Positions 54,327 to 64,000 of a DNA stretch of 64,000 nucleotides are shown here, piece after piece. The stretch comes from Catonia carolina. Its lineage: Eukaryota; Arthropoda; Insecta; Hemiptera; Achilidae. The stretch lies in assembly GCA_035578175.1 (NCBI GenBank), contig JAQMRL010000008.1, positions 88,516,541 through 88,580,540 on the forward strand. Reading direction: 5' to 3'. A model generated the notes under the pieces. The model did not search any database, was not told where the DNA came from, and was given only the letters and a program-made list of their open reading frames with translations. A program made the position numbers and the translations under genes. The number at the start of each line of letters is the position of its first letter. Position 1 is the stretch's first letter.

Positions 54327-56480
54327 TTGGGAAGGTCTTCTTCTTTTAGTGCGCTATCCGTTTCGGATGTTGGCGACCAGCATGGCAATTCTCACTTTGC
54401 TGACAGCAATACGGAAAAGTTCAGCAGATGTCTTTCCGGTCCATTCCCTGAGGTTGTGTAGCCAGGATATTCTTCTTCTTCCTGGTCCTCTCCTTCCATC
54501 TATCCTCCCTTGCACAATGAGCTGTATCAAAGAGTATCTGGACTCATTCCGCATGACGTGTCCCAAATACTGAAGTTTACGGATCTTGATGGTGTTCAAT
54601 ATTTCTCTGGATTTCTTCATCCGTCCCAGAGCTTCTTCATTTGTTACATGCTCTGTCCATGATATTTTAAGCATTCTCCGGTACAACCACAATTCAAAGG
54701 CTTCTATACGTTTAATCATACTCTTGTTCAATGTCCATGACTCTGCTCCATACAGCAAAATAGAGAAGATGTAGCACCTCAAAAGTCTGATTTTCGTTTC
54801 AATGGTAAGATCATGGCTCCTGAAAACTGTTCATTTTATTGAAAGCAGCTGTTGCCCTTGCTATGCGATATTTAATCTCCAGTGCCATATCCCAATTTTC
54901 ATTTATCATTGTTCCCAGGTACATTGTGTGTTTCACACGTTCTAATTGCTGGTTATTGACGAAAATTTTGGCATTGTCGTTTCTGTGCTTGGAGATCAAC
55001 ATGAACTTCGTTTTCTTACTGTTGATATCAAGGCCATATTTGCAACTTACTGTGGCTATTTTGCTCACTAGATGCTGTAGACCTTCTTCACTATCGGCAA
55101 GTACTATGGTGTCATCCGCATACCTTATATTGTTGATTCTCTCACCTTGAATTGGTATTCCATGCTCCTCTTGACCATCCAATGCCTCTCTAAAAATCTG
55201 TTCCGAATAGCAGTTGAACAGCAACGGCGACAAGACACATCCCTGTCGGACTCCTCTTCTTATTCTTATCTCATCTGTTGTTTCGCCATCTACCCTCATT
55301 TTTGCTGTTTGGCCCCAGTACAAGTTTGTGATTATTCTCATGTCCTTTTCATCAATACCAGTTTGTCTCATTGTTTCAACCATTTTTTCATGTTGTACAC
55401 GGTCGAAAGCCTTCTGGTAATCAATTAGGCAGCAATAAACATCACAGTTTACATCTCTGCATCTCTGGACCAAGACTTGCACAGCAAATAACGCTTCTCT
55501 AGTTCCAACTGCATTGACAAAACCAAACTGATTCCGAGATATTTGCTCTTCACATCTCTTGTAAATTCTCCTATGAATTATTTTGAGGAAAACTTTTAAA
55601 AGATGGCTCATGAGACTAATGGTGCGGTGATCTTCGCATTGTTTGGCTCCAGGCTTTTTAGGAAGAGCAATGAATTCCGAGACCAACCAGTTATGTGGTA
55701 TATTGCCCGAAGAGTAGATCTTGTTGAAGAGGTTTGTGATCTTCTGTAGTCCTTTTTCATTCAAAAGTTTGACAAACTCTACATGAATGTTGTCTGGCCC
55801 CGCTGCTTTGCCTTCTTTCATTCCATTAATTGCTGCTTGTACCTCCGATAGTAAGATGGTTGGCCCACTTCCTCCATTCATCTGTCCCATTGAATGCCTC
55901 CTATCATCTTCAAACAGCTTTTCAAGGTACGTTATCCAAGTATTTTTCTTCTCTGCAATATCCACCATGATTTCACCTTTCTGATTTAGAAGTTTCCCAT
56001 GAATTTTTCTTCTTCCTTGCCCTGTTACTTCTCTGACCTTCCGGTGTACATTAAAATCATCATATTTGCTTTGATATGCTTCTATTTCCTGACACTTTTC
56101 CTTGTGTTCATTTTCCTTTGCCTTTCTGATTTCTCCTCTGATGACCCTGTTTATTCTATTGTATTCCAAAGAATTTCCCCTATTTATCCCTCTTAGCTCC
56201 ATCAGATCCAATATTTCCTACGTCATCCATTTCTTTCTCTCCATTTTCTCTTTCCTCAAGTAAGTCCTCTTTACACCTTCTATTATCTCCTTTATTTCTG
56301 TTATTTGATCCTCAACGGGAGAGCTGTTGTTTATCTGTTCCATGGCTGTGTTCAGTTTAGTTTGGGAAGGTAATAGGAAGGTAATATGAGGTTTGAAGGT
56401 AATATGTTTTGATTTAGGGTACTGAATCCTTTTTTCACTGAGGATTAAGTGGTCGGATACTTCAGTTTTCCTGTTCAATC
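54327..56480 (-). mobile_element. LINE-R: 5'-truncated non-LTR retrotransposon (2.1 kb)
   Basis: The largest coding relic in the window. It holds the end of the endonuclease domain, the whole reverse transcriptase and the C-terminal domain on the minus strand, and ends in a short 3' region with AAAAGAAGAAGA. No target duplication could be identified with confidence. Confidence 0.9.
54354..56478 (-). pseudogene. LINE-R endonuclease/reverse transcriptase polyprotein, one stop and one frameshift
   Basis: A LINE reverse transcriptase copies element RNA at a nicked target. Three segments in order: 56478-56218 (86 codons: tail of the endonuclease, TEVSDHLIL, then a Lys/Glu-rich linker); an in-frame TAG at 56218-56220 after ERKKWMT; 56211-54811 (466 codons) with the reverse transcriptase: MKEGKAAGPDNIHVEFVKLL, CEDHRTISLMSHLLKVFLKI, motif A CLIDYQKAFDRVQ, motif B RRGVRQGCVLSPLLFN, motif C IRYADDTIV with both catalytic Asp, and KTKFMLISK. 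A one-base-type frameshift near 54815-54830 (after FNKMNS) moves to 54782-54354: LYGAESWTLNK, FELWLYRRMLKISW, KLQYLGHVMRNE and GRRGPGRRRISWLHN. Catalytic residues are intact; the disruptions are few. Confidence 0.92.
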
Positions 56481-57534
56481 CTCAAGGAACGATTGTGGTA
56501 AATTGCAGCTTTTTATGTGGTAGAGAAGTTGGGGAGTTAGTCATTCAGTGAATGAGGGATTTACGAGATGTAGAATTTTCGAACAGAGATTTACAAAATG
56601 GTATTTTGAATTTGATGAATTGAACTATTATTATTTAAGATGGTATGCAGCAGGCTGAAGAAGGAATTATATAATAATAATTAGAAAATTATAAATTAAT
56701 AGATTGCTTTGAAAATGAATAAGATTACAGTACTTTGGCATATATTTTGAAATTATGAACGTGTATTATTATGCGTTGATCCAATACAAAGGTTTCTTAA
56801 ATCTTTTAGCTAAAGAGCACGTTGATATAATATACTTTATTAAATCTGTCCGAATCATTTAATTTAAATGTTCCATTATCAGAATAATAATCTGTTTGCT
56901 TTGTTGAATTAATTTCAACAAAGAACAATGAAAACGTTAGACAGTTGGTCGAATTATTGGCTTCTGTCCACATTGTTTGTTTGGCTTGATATACTTCTAG
57001 AGGAAGATAGCAGGTAACTGTATACACGATATAATTTCTCTATGTTACTTGAAAAAAAACAAAGAATATTTTGGGAGAGAGTGAGATGCGATGAAAGAAG
57101 AGAACTAATAAGAGTAAGTTTTCAGTAGAACACCCGTTGAGTCATCAACTCGGATAAGAATGACTCAAACTTCTAACAAAGATAGATGTTTTCTAAAAAA
57201 GACCTGTATGTAATTATCCAAATTGAGCTCTAAATCTATTGCTGATATATGAATCATGAAAGTATTTTTAATTTTTTTTGTCTGGCTACAGTCTAAATTG
57301 TTTACAGTTTACAGTCTAATTGTTCTATTTGTGGTTTTGTTGTCTGATTTAAGATTTAATTTATTTAAATAAATGTCTAACTTGTTAGACATTCATTTTT
57401 ATACGTTTGTAACTTCAGAAAATTATATCGTTGTCGTTTTTTTGACCGTACGATTATCAAATTTTATTAAGTAGGCGTACTTACAGATGGTATTATTAGG
57501 GCCATCTAAATTTTTGAGGGTTTTCGATATTTCT
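56481..57534. other. No gene seen
   Basis: The minus-strand 73-codon frame at 56806-57027 is not recognisable. AT-rich, no named repeat. Confidence 0.5.
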
Positions 57535-58290
57535 TTTTTTCGGTTCGCTTCACGCAAACGGCGTTGAACTTGTAGGTAGTACTCCTTATTGATCGTTTGA
57601 CCTTATAGTAAGAATTCATGATGCACTGTGCCATTAAAATCGAAGAACACAGTGAGCATAACCTTCACGTTTGACCGCACTTGTCGAGCCTTTTTCGGTC
57701 TTGGCGATCCAGAATGCCTCCACTGGGACGATTGAGCCTTACTTTCGACGTCATATCCGTAACCAATGTTTTGTCACCTGTTATAACACGTTTCAGTAAT
57801 TCTGCATCGTCTTTGACTTCATTTAGTGACTTCTGAGCACCTTTCCAAAATTCGACGCTGTTTTTGTTCAAAATTCAATAAGTTTGGAACAAATTTTGCT
57901 GCCACGCGTTTTATACCCATAACATTCGAAAAAATTTCATGGCTTGAGCCAATCGATTTGCCAACATCATCACTGACTTCTCTTATTGTGATTCGGCGAT
58001 CGTTCATAGCCATTTCTTTCACTTTTTCTACGTTTTCATCGGTTGTTGATGTGCTGGGGCGTTTGTCATCTTCAACGTCTTCACGGCCATCTTTGAAACA
58101 CTTATACCACTCGTAAACCCTTGTTTTATTTATATCAGAATCTCCACAGCCCTTTGTTAACATTTCACACACTTTGTTGCACTTTATTTCATTTTTACGC
58201 AAATTTTGATTCAAATTCTTTGATCCATTTTTTTAAACAAACGAAAATCGCCAAGCTCATAAAACACGTCTAACCTTAGGGCTGCCATAG
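57535..58290 (-). pseudogene. mariner transposase, N-terminal two thirds, broken
   Basis: Start at Met of MNQNLRKNEIKCNKVCEML (58214). The helix-turn-helix region reads TRVYEWYKCFKDGREDVEDD, STTDENVEKVKEMAMNDRRI, TIREVSDDVGKSIGSSHEIF and RVAAKFVPNLLNFEQKQRR. A frameshift near 57830-57870 leads to EVKDDAELLKRVITGDKTLV, where TGDKT holds the first catalytic Asp (family form TGDETW). A further break leads to RQVRSNVKVMLTVFFDFNGT and VHHEFLL, then a stop. The second and third catalytic Asp and the 3' terminal repeat are missing. It belongs to the common insect mariner group; the subfamily is related to, but not the same copy type as, the ends at 19238-20150. Confidence 0.88.
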
Positions 58291-58819
58291 ACAAAGTAAT
58301 AAATGAATACAGCTGAAAATTTTATTATACTTAAGGGGCATGTGTACCAACCCAATAAAAAAAATCTTGACAATTGGACTCTACAAACTCACGAAATTTA
58401 AAATGTTCCGTTACTTTCTGAACAGACCTTGTTATAGTAATAATTGTAACAGCCATTGGATCTGAAAGTATTGTGTTTTATAAGCGAACCGTTGGGCCTG
58501 TTTGAAAAAGCTACTGTGAGTTGGTTTGGAACTTTACTACCTCGCTGGTTTCCGTACCACATATCCTGTATATTTATGTAAATCACTTTGCAAAATTTTG
58601 TTAATACCTACCTAAAGTTAGTATGTTAGCCGAAGTAATTTTGATCAAAAGTTTACATCAGTTCTGTTAAATGTTTGATGGTTTACCGAACCATAAATTT
58701 GCAGTGTTTTGTCAAAAGTAGGGGATATTTCACTGTGAAGCATTTACCTGTTACTTATTATACCAACCGAGTTAAATGCGATCTCGTATATCGAAAATTA
58801 GCTATTTATAGATAAAAAG
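58291..58819. other. No gene seen
   Basis: The 62-codon minus-strand frame at 58398-58586 has no motif. Confidence 0.5.
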
Positions 58820-58866
58820 AAAATAATTTACTCGTATAAATGCCATTTATACGAGTAAATTATTTT
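58820..58866. repeat. Perfect palindrome, 23-nt arms
   Basis: Arm AAAATAATTTACTCGTATAA plus ATG at 58820-58842, one central C, and its exact complement at 58844-58866. Confidence 0.95.
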
Positions 58867-59414
58867 ATAAGCGTAAAAAAATAGTTAACTTTTTAAAAGA
58901 ATTTAAATCCTGGTTATTTTTACAAAATGTCGAATTTTTGTTTCATTGATATATTTGGCTAATATCATTATTTTATATTTAACTATCGTATTTCAATGTT
59001 TTATTGTAGTGTTTGTTCGTAGATTGTGTTCAGAATTACTCTTATTTTTTTTTTCTTAATATCTGTTCATTTAAGACAAATTAAAAATTTATTTATTTTT
59101 TTTAGCTTGGTTCTAGGTTTTTATTTCTTTTTTTGAGCCTGTTGTTGCTTCCACACGATTTTCAATGTGGTACCGAACCATATTGTTTCCGGTTAGTATG
59201 TCATTATATGTTGTACGTTCGGTTAATTATTGTGTTATGAAAATTAGTTCAATTAGAAAAATGTATTGTTTATGGATAAGTAATTAACCTATTATATTTT
59301 CTCTAAAACCAATGTAAAATTTGTACTTTGGAAATTATGTGTGTGAACAAAATAAATTTAGATTAATATGTACTGAAATTTGTTCATTAGAAATTATATA
59401 TTGTATATGACAGT
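58867..59414. other. No gene seen
   Basis: T-rich with homopolymer runs; no named repeat. Confidence 0.5.
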
Positions 59415-59675
59415 TTCTTGTCACCCATTTTTATCTATCAATCTTCATTTTTAAAATTTTTTAGTTTATTTTAAATCGCATCAACATCTTTGTTAATAAC
59501 GACTACATTGGGTTGAGAAACGTTGGGTTTGAACTTGTAATAATTTTCCAATCGAACCTGGGACCGCCGCTTTTCAGCGTACTACGCTAACCACTGGGCC
59601 ACGGAGGCGGCTGATCTTCATAATTTGTATTATAATTAATGTGCTAAACAATCGGATGTAAAACAAAAACAAAGG
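59415..59675 (+). repeat. SINE-A remnant split by SINE-S
   Basis: 59415-59448 (TCTTGTCACCCATTTTTATC) and 59614-59675 (TAATGTGCTAAACAATCGGA, TGTAAAACAAAAAC) are the body and tail of one SINE-A; the head is lost. Confidence 0.75.
59449..59613 (-). repeat. SINE-S inside SINE-A, with 8-bp target duplication
   Basis: ATCTTCAT at 59441-59448 and 59614-59621 flanks a minus-strand SINE-S: GCCGCCTCCGTGGCCCAGTG, GTTAGCGTAGTACGC, GGTCCCAGGTTCGATTGG, to CAAAGATGTTGATGCGATTT and an A/T tail. Confidence 0.88.
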
Positions 59676-59689
59676 CTTTTAAAATGTAG

Positions 59690-59910
59690 TTTTGGTAAAT
59701 TTTCAGTAAAAACTATTAGAAGGATCAGTAAAAAAGGGGAAAATAGGACGTCGAACAGTAAAGGTTATGGAAGACTGAAAAGGAAGTACGAGCTACGTAA
59801 AAATCAGTTGGACGCTAGCGGAAAACAGGACAAGTTGGGGACAAATATTTGACGAGATCTATCTAAGAGCAAATAACCACGTGATGATGGGAATGAAAGG
59901 ATTTTAAACT
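59690..59910 (+). mobile_element. Eroded LINE C-terminal remnant
   Basis: A frame with one stop reads KKGKIGRRTVKVMED, KGSTSYVKISWTLAENRTSW and GQIFDEIYLRANNHVM, similar to the tail 'RT...M....SYEE..W..A.NR..W' of LINE C-termini. Confidence 0.5.
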
Positions 59911-60445
59911 TTATGTAAAATAATCTTAAGTATAATATACTGGAAACGAGATGTCTCGTTAATAAATTTTTAAAAAATTATAAAATAAGTAAAAATACCT
60001 TGTTTTAGCATATGGTACCTAGTGGTACGATATTTTAAAATAAACACTTCAATTATTCTGTAGTTCGTTCACCATATGTTGCAATAATATGTTAGTATGG
60101 TTTGTGGTACAGGAAATTAAAAAAAAGTATGGAAGGTGAACTAGAGGTGTGACTAAGATGCAGTACGGTAGATTAGATAACACGAATGGGTCGCATTTAT
60201 TCAATGGAACAAGCTCTTTTTTATTTATTTTAGACTTTAGTTGAGACATAAACGTTCATGGAGAACATTTTTAAGAACCTAATATCATACATAAGCATAT
60301 CTTTCATTTTTGGGTTCATCGTTTTATACCATACGTTTTAACAGAATTAATTTACTTTATCGGTTTCTCTCTCTTCAAAACTAAATCCTTACGGTTAGAA
60401 TTTTATGGCACGAATGCATTTATCAGAACTTAGAGAGAATTGAAA
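59911..60445. other. No gene seen
   Basis: AT-rich; the 66-codon minus-strand frame at 60049-60249 is unrecognised. Confidence 0.5.
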
Positions 60446-61294
60446 AATATGGTATGAAACACTCATTCGACAATCTCTTGCAAATGTAAATAAAACATAT
60501 ACTGTACTAACCCACGGTAATTAGAAACCCATGTTTAATCATAAGTAAACAGTGTAAAATGGAAACATAACCTAATTTTAATCAGAGTGAATGACGCAAA
60601 TTTAAAATCAACATCTGGCTTAAAAATACCGAAAATCTTTTTAGAGAAAAAATTCTTAAAAAAATTGTTCGTTTTTTAACTTCCTATAACTTAGATTATA
60701 TTTTAAACTTTTGTAGTAAAATGTATGCTAAGGCCGCAATCTTAAAAAAACAATTTTTACCGGTTTTGATGAAAAAAAAAATCACCACTTTGTCGCTAAA
60801 CTAAGCATTGTAAATAATGTTTGAAATAAAAGGTGTAGGTTTTTAAATGTTCTACAATTTTTATTATATTATGTATACACTTTTGCCATAGAATGCATAA
60901 TTATTCATAATTATTCTACAATCTTAACAAAACATTATTTTAAGAGAGCACATTCTTTCCAAGAATTTCAGCAGATATGGCGCTTTCTTATCTTTGTAGA
61001 GCATAAAAAATGTAGTAAACGAGATGATTTTTTAAAAAAATGTAGGAGCCGTTTTTGAGAAAAAAGCGAAAAGTTGCACGAATGAACTACTACTTCCGGT
61101 TGACCGATTTTAATGAAAATTTTTTTGTCGGATCCAGTAGTGATACCTAACTTATGTTCGAAGTTTCAGCTTCGTACAATTTTACTTTCTTGAGATATTT
61201 TGTTTACATACACACACAGATCATTCGCTAAAATCATGTTTCTTGGGGTTCAAGGGGCCTGAAAACGTGTATATCCAGTAAAAACTCGACATGA
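60446..61294 (-). mobile_element. REP-D, near full length, 5' end missing
   Basis: Minus strand; 3' stem-loop diverged (GTATGAAACACTCATTCGAC), internal CGGTTGACCGATTTTAATGA and TTCTTGAGATATTTTGTTTA, up to CTGAAAACGTGTATATCCAG. The TTACTTTCTCTTGCC terminus is not visible. Confidence 0.82.
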
Positions 61295-61726
61295 GTGGTG
61301 TCAGTTTTTCACAACAGATTTTTATTAAAGATACATTAATTGAACGAGGTTTATTGTATATTTTTAAAGTAAAACTTTAAGAGAGTACATCCACGTATAA
61401 CTTTAGTGTAGCATTCATAATCTACTCTGAATGTGCGACGCTTTAATAAATCAGCATGCACATTAATTTTAATGTTGTTCCTAGAAGAGGAGAGAATATT
61501 AACGGCCTAAATTTAACTTACTCAAAATTTATTTGCACCCGTATATCATGAAAGATTTATTACAGTAACGTGCTCTTATCCAAAATATCAATGTCTTCCA
61601 GTTATATCGTGGGTTTCAATTGGAAACCTCTTAAATAATTTTAATTTTTTCGAAAGTAATTTGAGAGAATTTATTAATTTGTAAATTTGTGAGATAATTA
61701 TAACGCTGTTGTAGGTATTAAGTTTT
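61295..61726. other. No gene seen
   Basis: TTTTTCACAACAGATTTTTA at about 61305 vaguely resembles a REP-D 3' end in the opposite orientation; too short to call. Confidence 0.4.
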
Positions 61727-61756
61727 CATTCTTTTGTTGTTGACAACAAAAGAATG
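61727..61756. repeat. Perfect hairpin, 14-nt arms, at the edge of REP-C
   Basis: CATTCTTTTGTTGT, loop TG, ACAACAAAAGAATG; REP-C starts at the next base. Confidence 0.9.
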
Positions 61757-62143
61757 TTCGGCAATAGCCGAACGGCTTGTTTGAACATCTAGAGGTTTTA
61801 CTAAGTATAACGAGGAGTGAGGTGGTTTGCAATTTCTTCCTTACTGATTTCAAAAGTAGCCTATGCTTATCAGCATGCTAGGCCCTCCGAATAGCATCTA
61901 CTTTGAACCCTCCAATTGACACGTTCACTCCATTCACCACAGGGTCTGGCTGTATAATGAAATTCATTACTTTCAGAGGAGATGACTCTGACTAGCGTCT
62001 TTTACACCTCTACCTATTCTGTTCTTAAATAGTTCAGTCGTATAATTGGCTGACTGCGTGATAAGAAAAAGAACTATTTTTGTAGCTCTGGAACTAGCAG
62101 ATCGAGTGTAAATAATTTAACACTCCACCTACCTGTTTTGGGC
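61757..62143 (+). repeat. REP-C, full-length copy
   Basis: Head TTCGGCAATAGCCGAACGGC (the AGCCGAAAGGCT hairpin region), TCACCACAGGGTCTGGCTGT, distal GGAACTAGCAGATCGAGTGT and end CACCTACCTGTTTTGGG. Confidence 0.9.
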
Positions 62144-62190
62144 GTATATCAAGGATAATCATGTAAATACGAATAGTATGACTATCATAG

Positions 62191-62505
62191 ATTTTTTAAT
62201 GCCTAATATTTTGTGTACGTTGCAATCTTTTCAATTTATGAACAATCAGCAACCCCATGACCCAATAAGATTAGGATGATATGTATGACGTGTAAATGAA
62301 ATGTAGTCTTGTACAGACTCAGGCCGACCATTTCTGAGAGAGTATAGTTAATTGGACCCCAACTTTCAAAGTACACCGGTAACCATTGTATTTTATTCAT
62401 ATCCGTATAAAAGTGACTACCTTTACTAGGATTTGAACCAGGAACCTCCGTCTCCAAAAATCAGCTGTTAAACAGCTGACTCGCTGCGACGACTTTACCG
62501 ACTTT
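62191..62505 (-). repeat. SINE-B, near full length
   Basis: Minus strand: GTCGGTAAAGTCGTCGCAGC, GAGTCAGCTGTTTAACAGCT, GGTTCAAATCCTAG B box, body and a degraded tail GTACACAAAATATTAGGC. Confidence 0.88.
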
Positions 62506-64000
62506 TACGATACCGGTAGGTATCTTTCATAATACTGTTAAATTCTATGTAAATAAGTGTTTAAAATTATAGATTTAAAATATCTAACTATTTAGTTAAT
62601 ATTTAAATTATATTATCTGTAATATTAAAGGTCTAATAACCATGGTAGTCGATCCGTGATTAACTTATTAAAAAAATTAAAGGTCAAGCAAAACCCCTGA
62701 ATAATATACGTAAAGGAAATTAGGTCAGATTAATGGAACTTATTTATCAAAAGCAAACTCTTAAAGTATAGAAAATATATTTTCCTTAATTGCACTGCTT
62801 TAGTTTTAATTCGAACTAACCGGTAGTAAACATTTAGGTTTTTATAAAAGCGGTGGTTTGGTAAAGTCATGCTAAGCTATACAATTTGCAGAATCACAAC
62901 TTTTTACTGAATTTATGTAAGAAAGAAAATAAATCATATTAATATTTTGATTTTGGTTGCTATAATTTTACTGAAGCGGAGTTTGGGAAGATTATTGATT
63001 AACTTTAGACTTTAGATACGAAACCTTAGCCAATTTGATTAGGCCTTTTTAGCCATTTTTTACCCATTAAATGTATTAGCTATATGTATAATTTAAAGTG
63101 TTAAAAATAAATGTTAGTGGTGATAACATCCAATAATGTAACTTTGTTTTTAAAATTTCGCTGCTGATTACTTTTTTATCTTGTTTGTAAAGTAAGACTG
63201 TAATTTTGATACGTTTTAATGTATAGTAATCACTGTGATCCGAAAGCTATTTAAATGTTGCCAAAGGGTTTTGATGATTAAGTATTTAATTCTTTTCTAT
63301 TTTGTCTACACTATTGTTTATTAAATGTTATGTCCATGTTGTGGTGATTTATCATCAAACTATAAAATTTTATTGATTTAACTATTTTTCATTGGTTATA
63401 AAAGTAATATTTCAAGAAATTAACAGCTTTACGATTAAAAAAAAATAATGTCTTTATTAAGTTAATGACACCTCTTGAGAATACTTCAGCTGATTGTTAA
63501 TGTTATTAAGTAAGCAAAGTATAGTAATTAAGTCTGATTTGCTTTAAGATTGTGTTATTTCTCTTTATTTAAAAGTAATTGTCGTTGACTTTTAAAACAT
63601 TAAAATCGTTTTCTAGGTAATTAATTAAAGTTGTTGGGTTTTTATTAAATTCCCAACTGTGTAGGTGTAAAAAGTAAACGTTATCCCCTTAGGGAGTTTT
63701 ATGTTATCTTTGACTTTTTTTAGTGTTTTTTGAACTTCTGAATATTGTTTTATTTTAAAAGAGATTTTTATTAAAGCGTAATTTGGTGTTTCTTTTTACA
63801 TTTTTTAAAATGTTTCTCAAAAAACCGATTTGTAGTTTGTTGTAGTATTTTAAAATCTGTCTCTTCCTTATACAATGTCGATTTTCATGGCGAGTAAATC
63901 TTGATTTTTTGCAATATTATTCATTCGATGCTTTTCTAATTTATAAGAAAAAATTAAAGTGAAACCGAGGAAATATATCTTGAAACGCTCTAAATGTTCT
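62506..64000. other. No gene seen
   Basis: AT-rich to the end of the window with no open frame of 60 codons and no match to any named family. Confidence 0.5.

Overview
This window looks like intergenic or deep intronic DNA from an insect, probably a hemipteran (an inference from the repeat types: irritans-like mariners, Jockey and CR1/RTE-like LINEs, tRNA-derived SINEs; the species is not identifiable here). It is strongly AT-rich. I found no host protein-coding gene, no complete tRNA or rRNA gene, no CRISPR array and nothing resembling a bacterial operon. Every open frame over about 100 codons that I can interpret is a transposon relic.

The recognisable content is a mosaic of repeats, which I name locally. 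LINEs: LINE-G (1-2395, three 3' ends), LINE-F (24740-26155 and 27895-28985), a Jockey-type 3' end (26155-26727), LINE-H, CR1/Jockey-like (36695-37755), LINE-R, a 2.1-kb reverse transcriptase element with one stop and one frameshift (54327-56480), and several eroded pieces. DNA transposons: a nearly intact mariner with 43-bp perfect terminal inverted repeats (32683-34031), a head-to-head double mariner (19238-20150), two truncated mariners (43696-43941, 57535-58290), a pogo-like MITE (18324-18939), and two large foldback structures (4969-5896, 9718-11503). SINEs: SINE-A with interchangeable tRNA-like heads, SINE-B about 320 bp, and SINE-S about 165 bp. Unclassified families: REP-C (about 390 bp, eleven copies) and REP-D (up to about 930 bp, eight substantial copies plus fragments), whose ends resemble non-autonomous Helentrons. 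A tandem array holding two copies of the tRNA-Lys 3' end including CCA (46569-46790) marks an LTR-retroelement primer binding region on the minus strand.

Nesting gives a relative history. REP-D inserted into LINE-F; LINE-H inserted into REP-D; SINE-A inserted into REP-C and into SINE-B; SINE-S inserted into SINE-A; a mariner inserted into SINE-S; SINE-B inserted into LINE-F. Several of these have readable target-site duplications. The remaining stretches, up to about 2 kb each, are AT-rich sequence in which I see no gene.

I did not find a new multi-gene system. The most unusual items are the foldback element whose arms encode a transposase DNA-binding domain, the tandem primer-binding-site array, the Helentron-like architecture of REP-D, the 235-bp tandem duplication carrying a 31-nt palindrome, and a 47-nt perfect palindrome at 58820.
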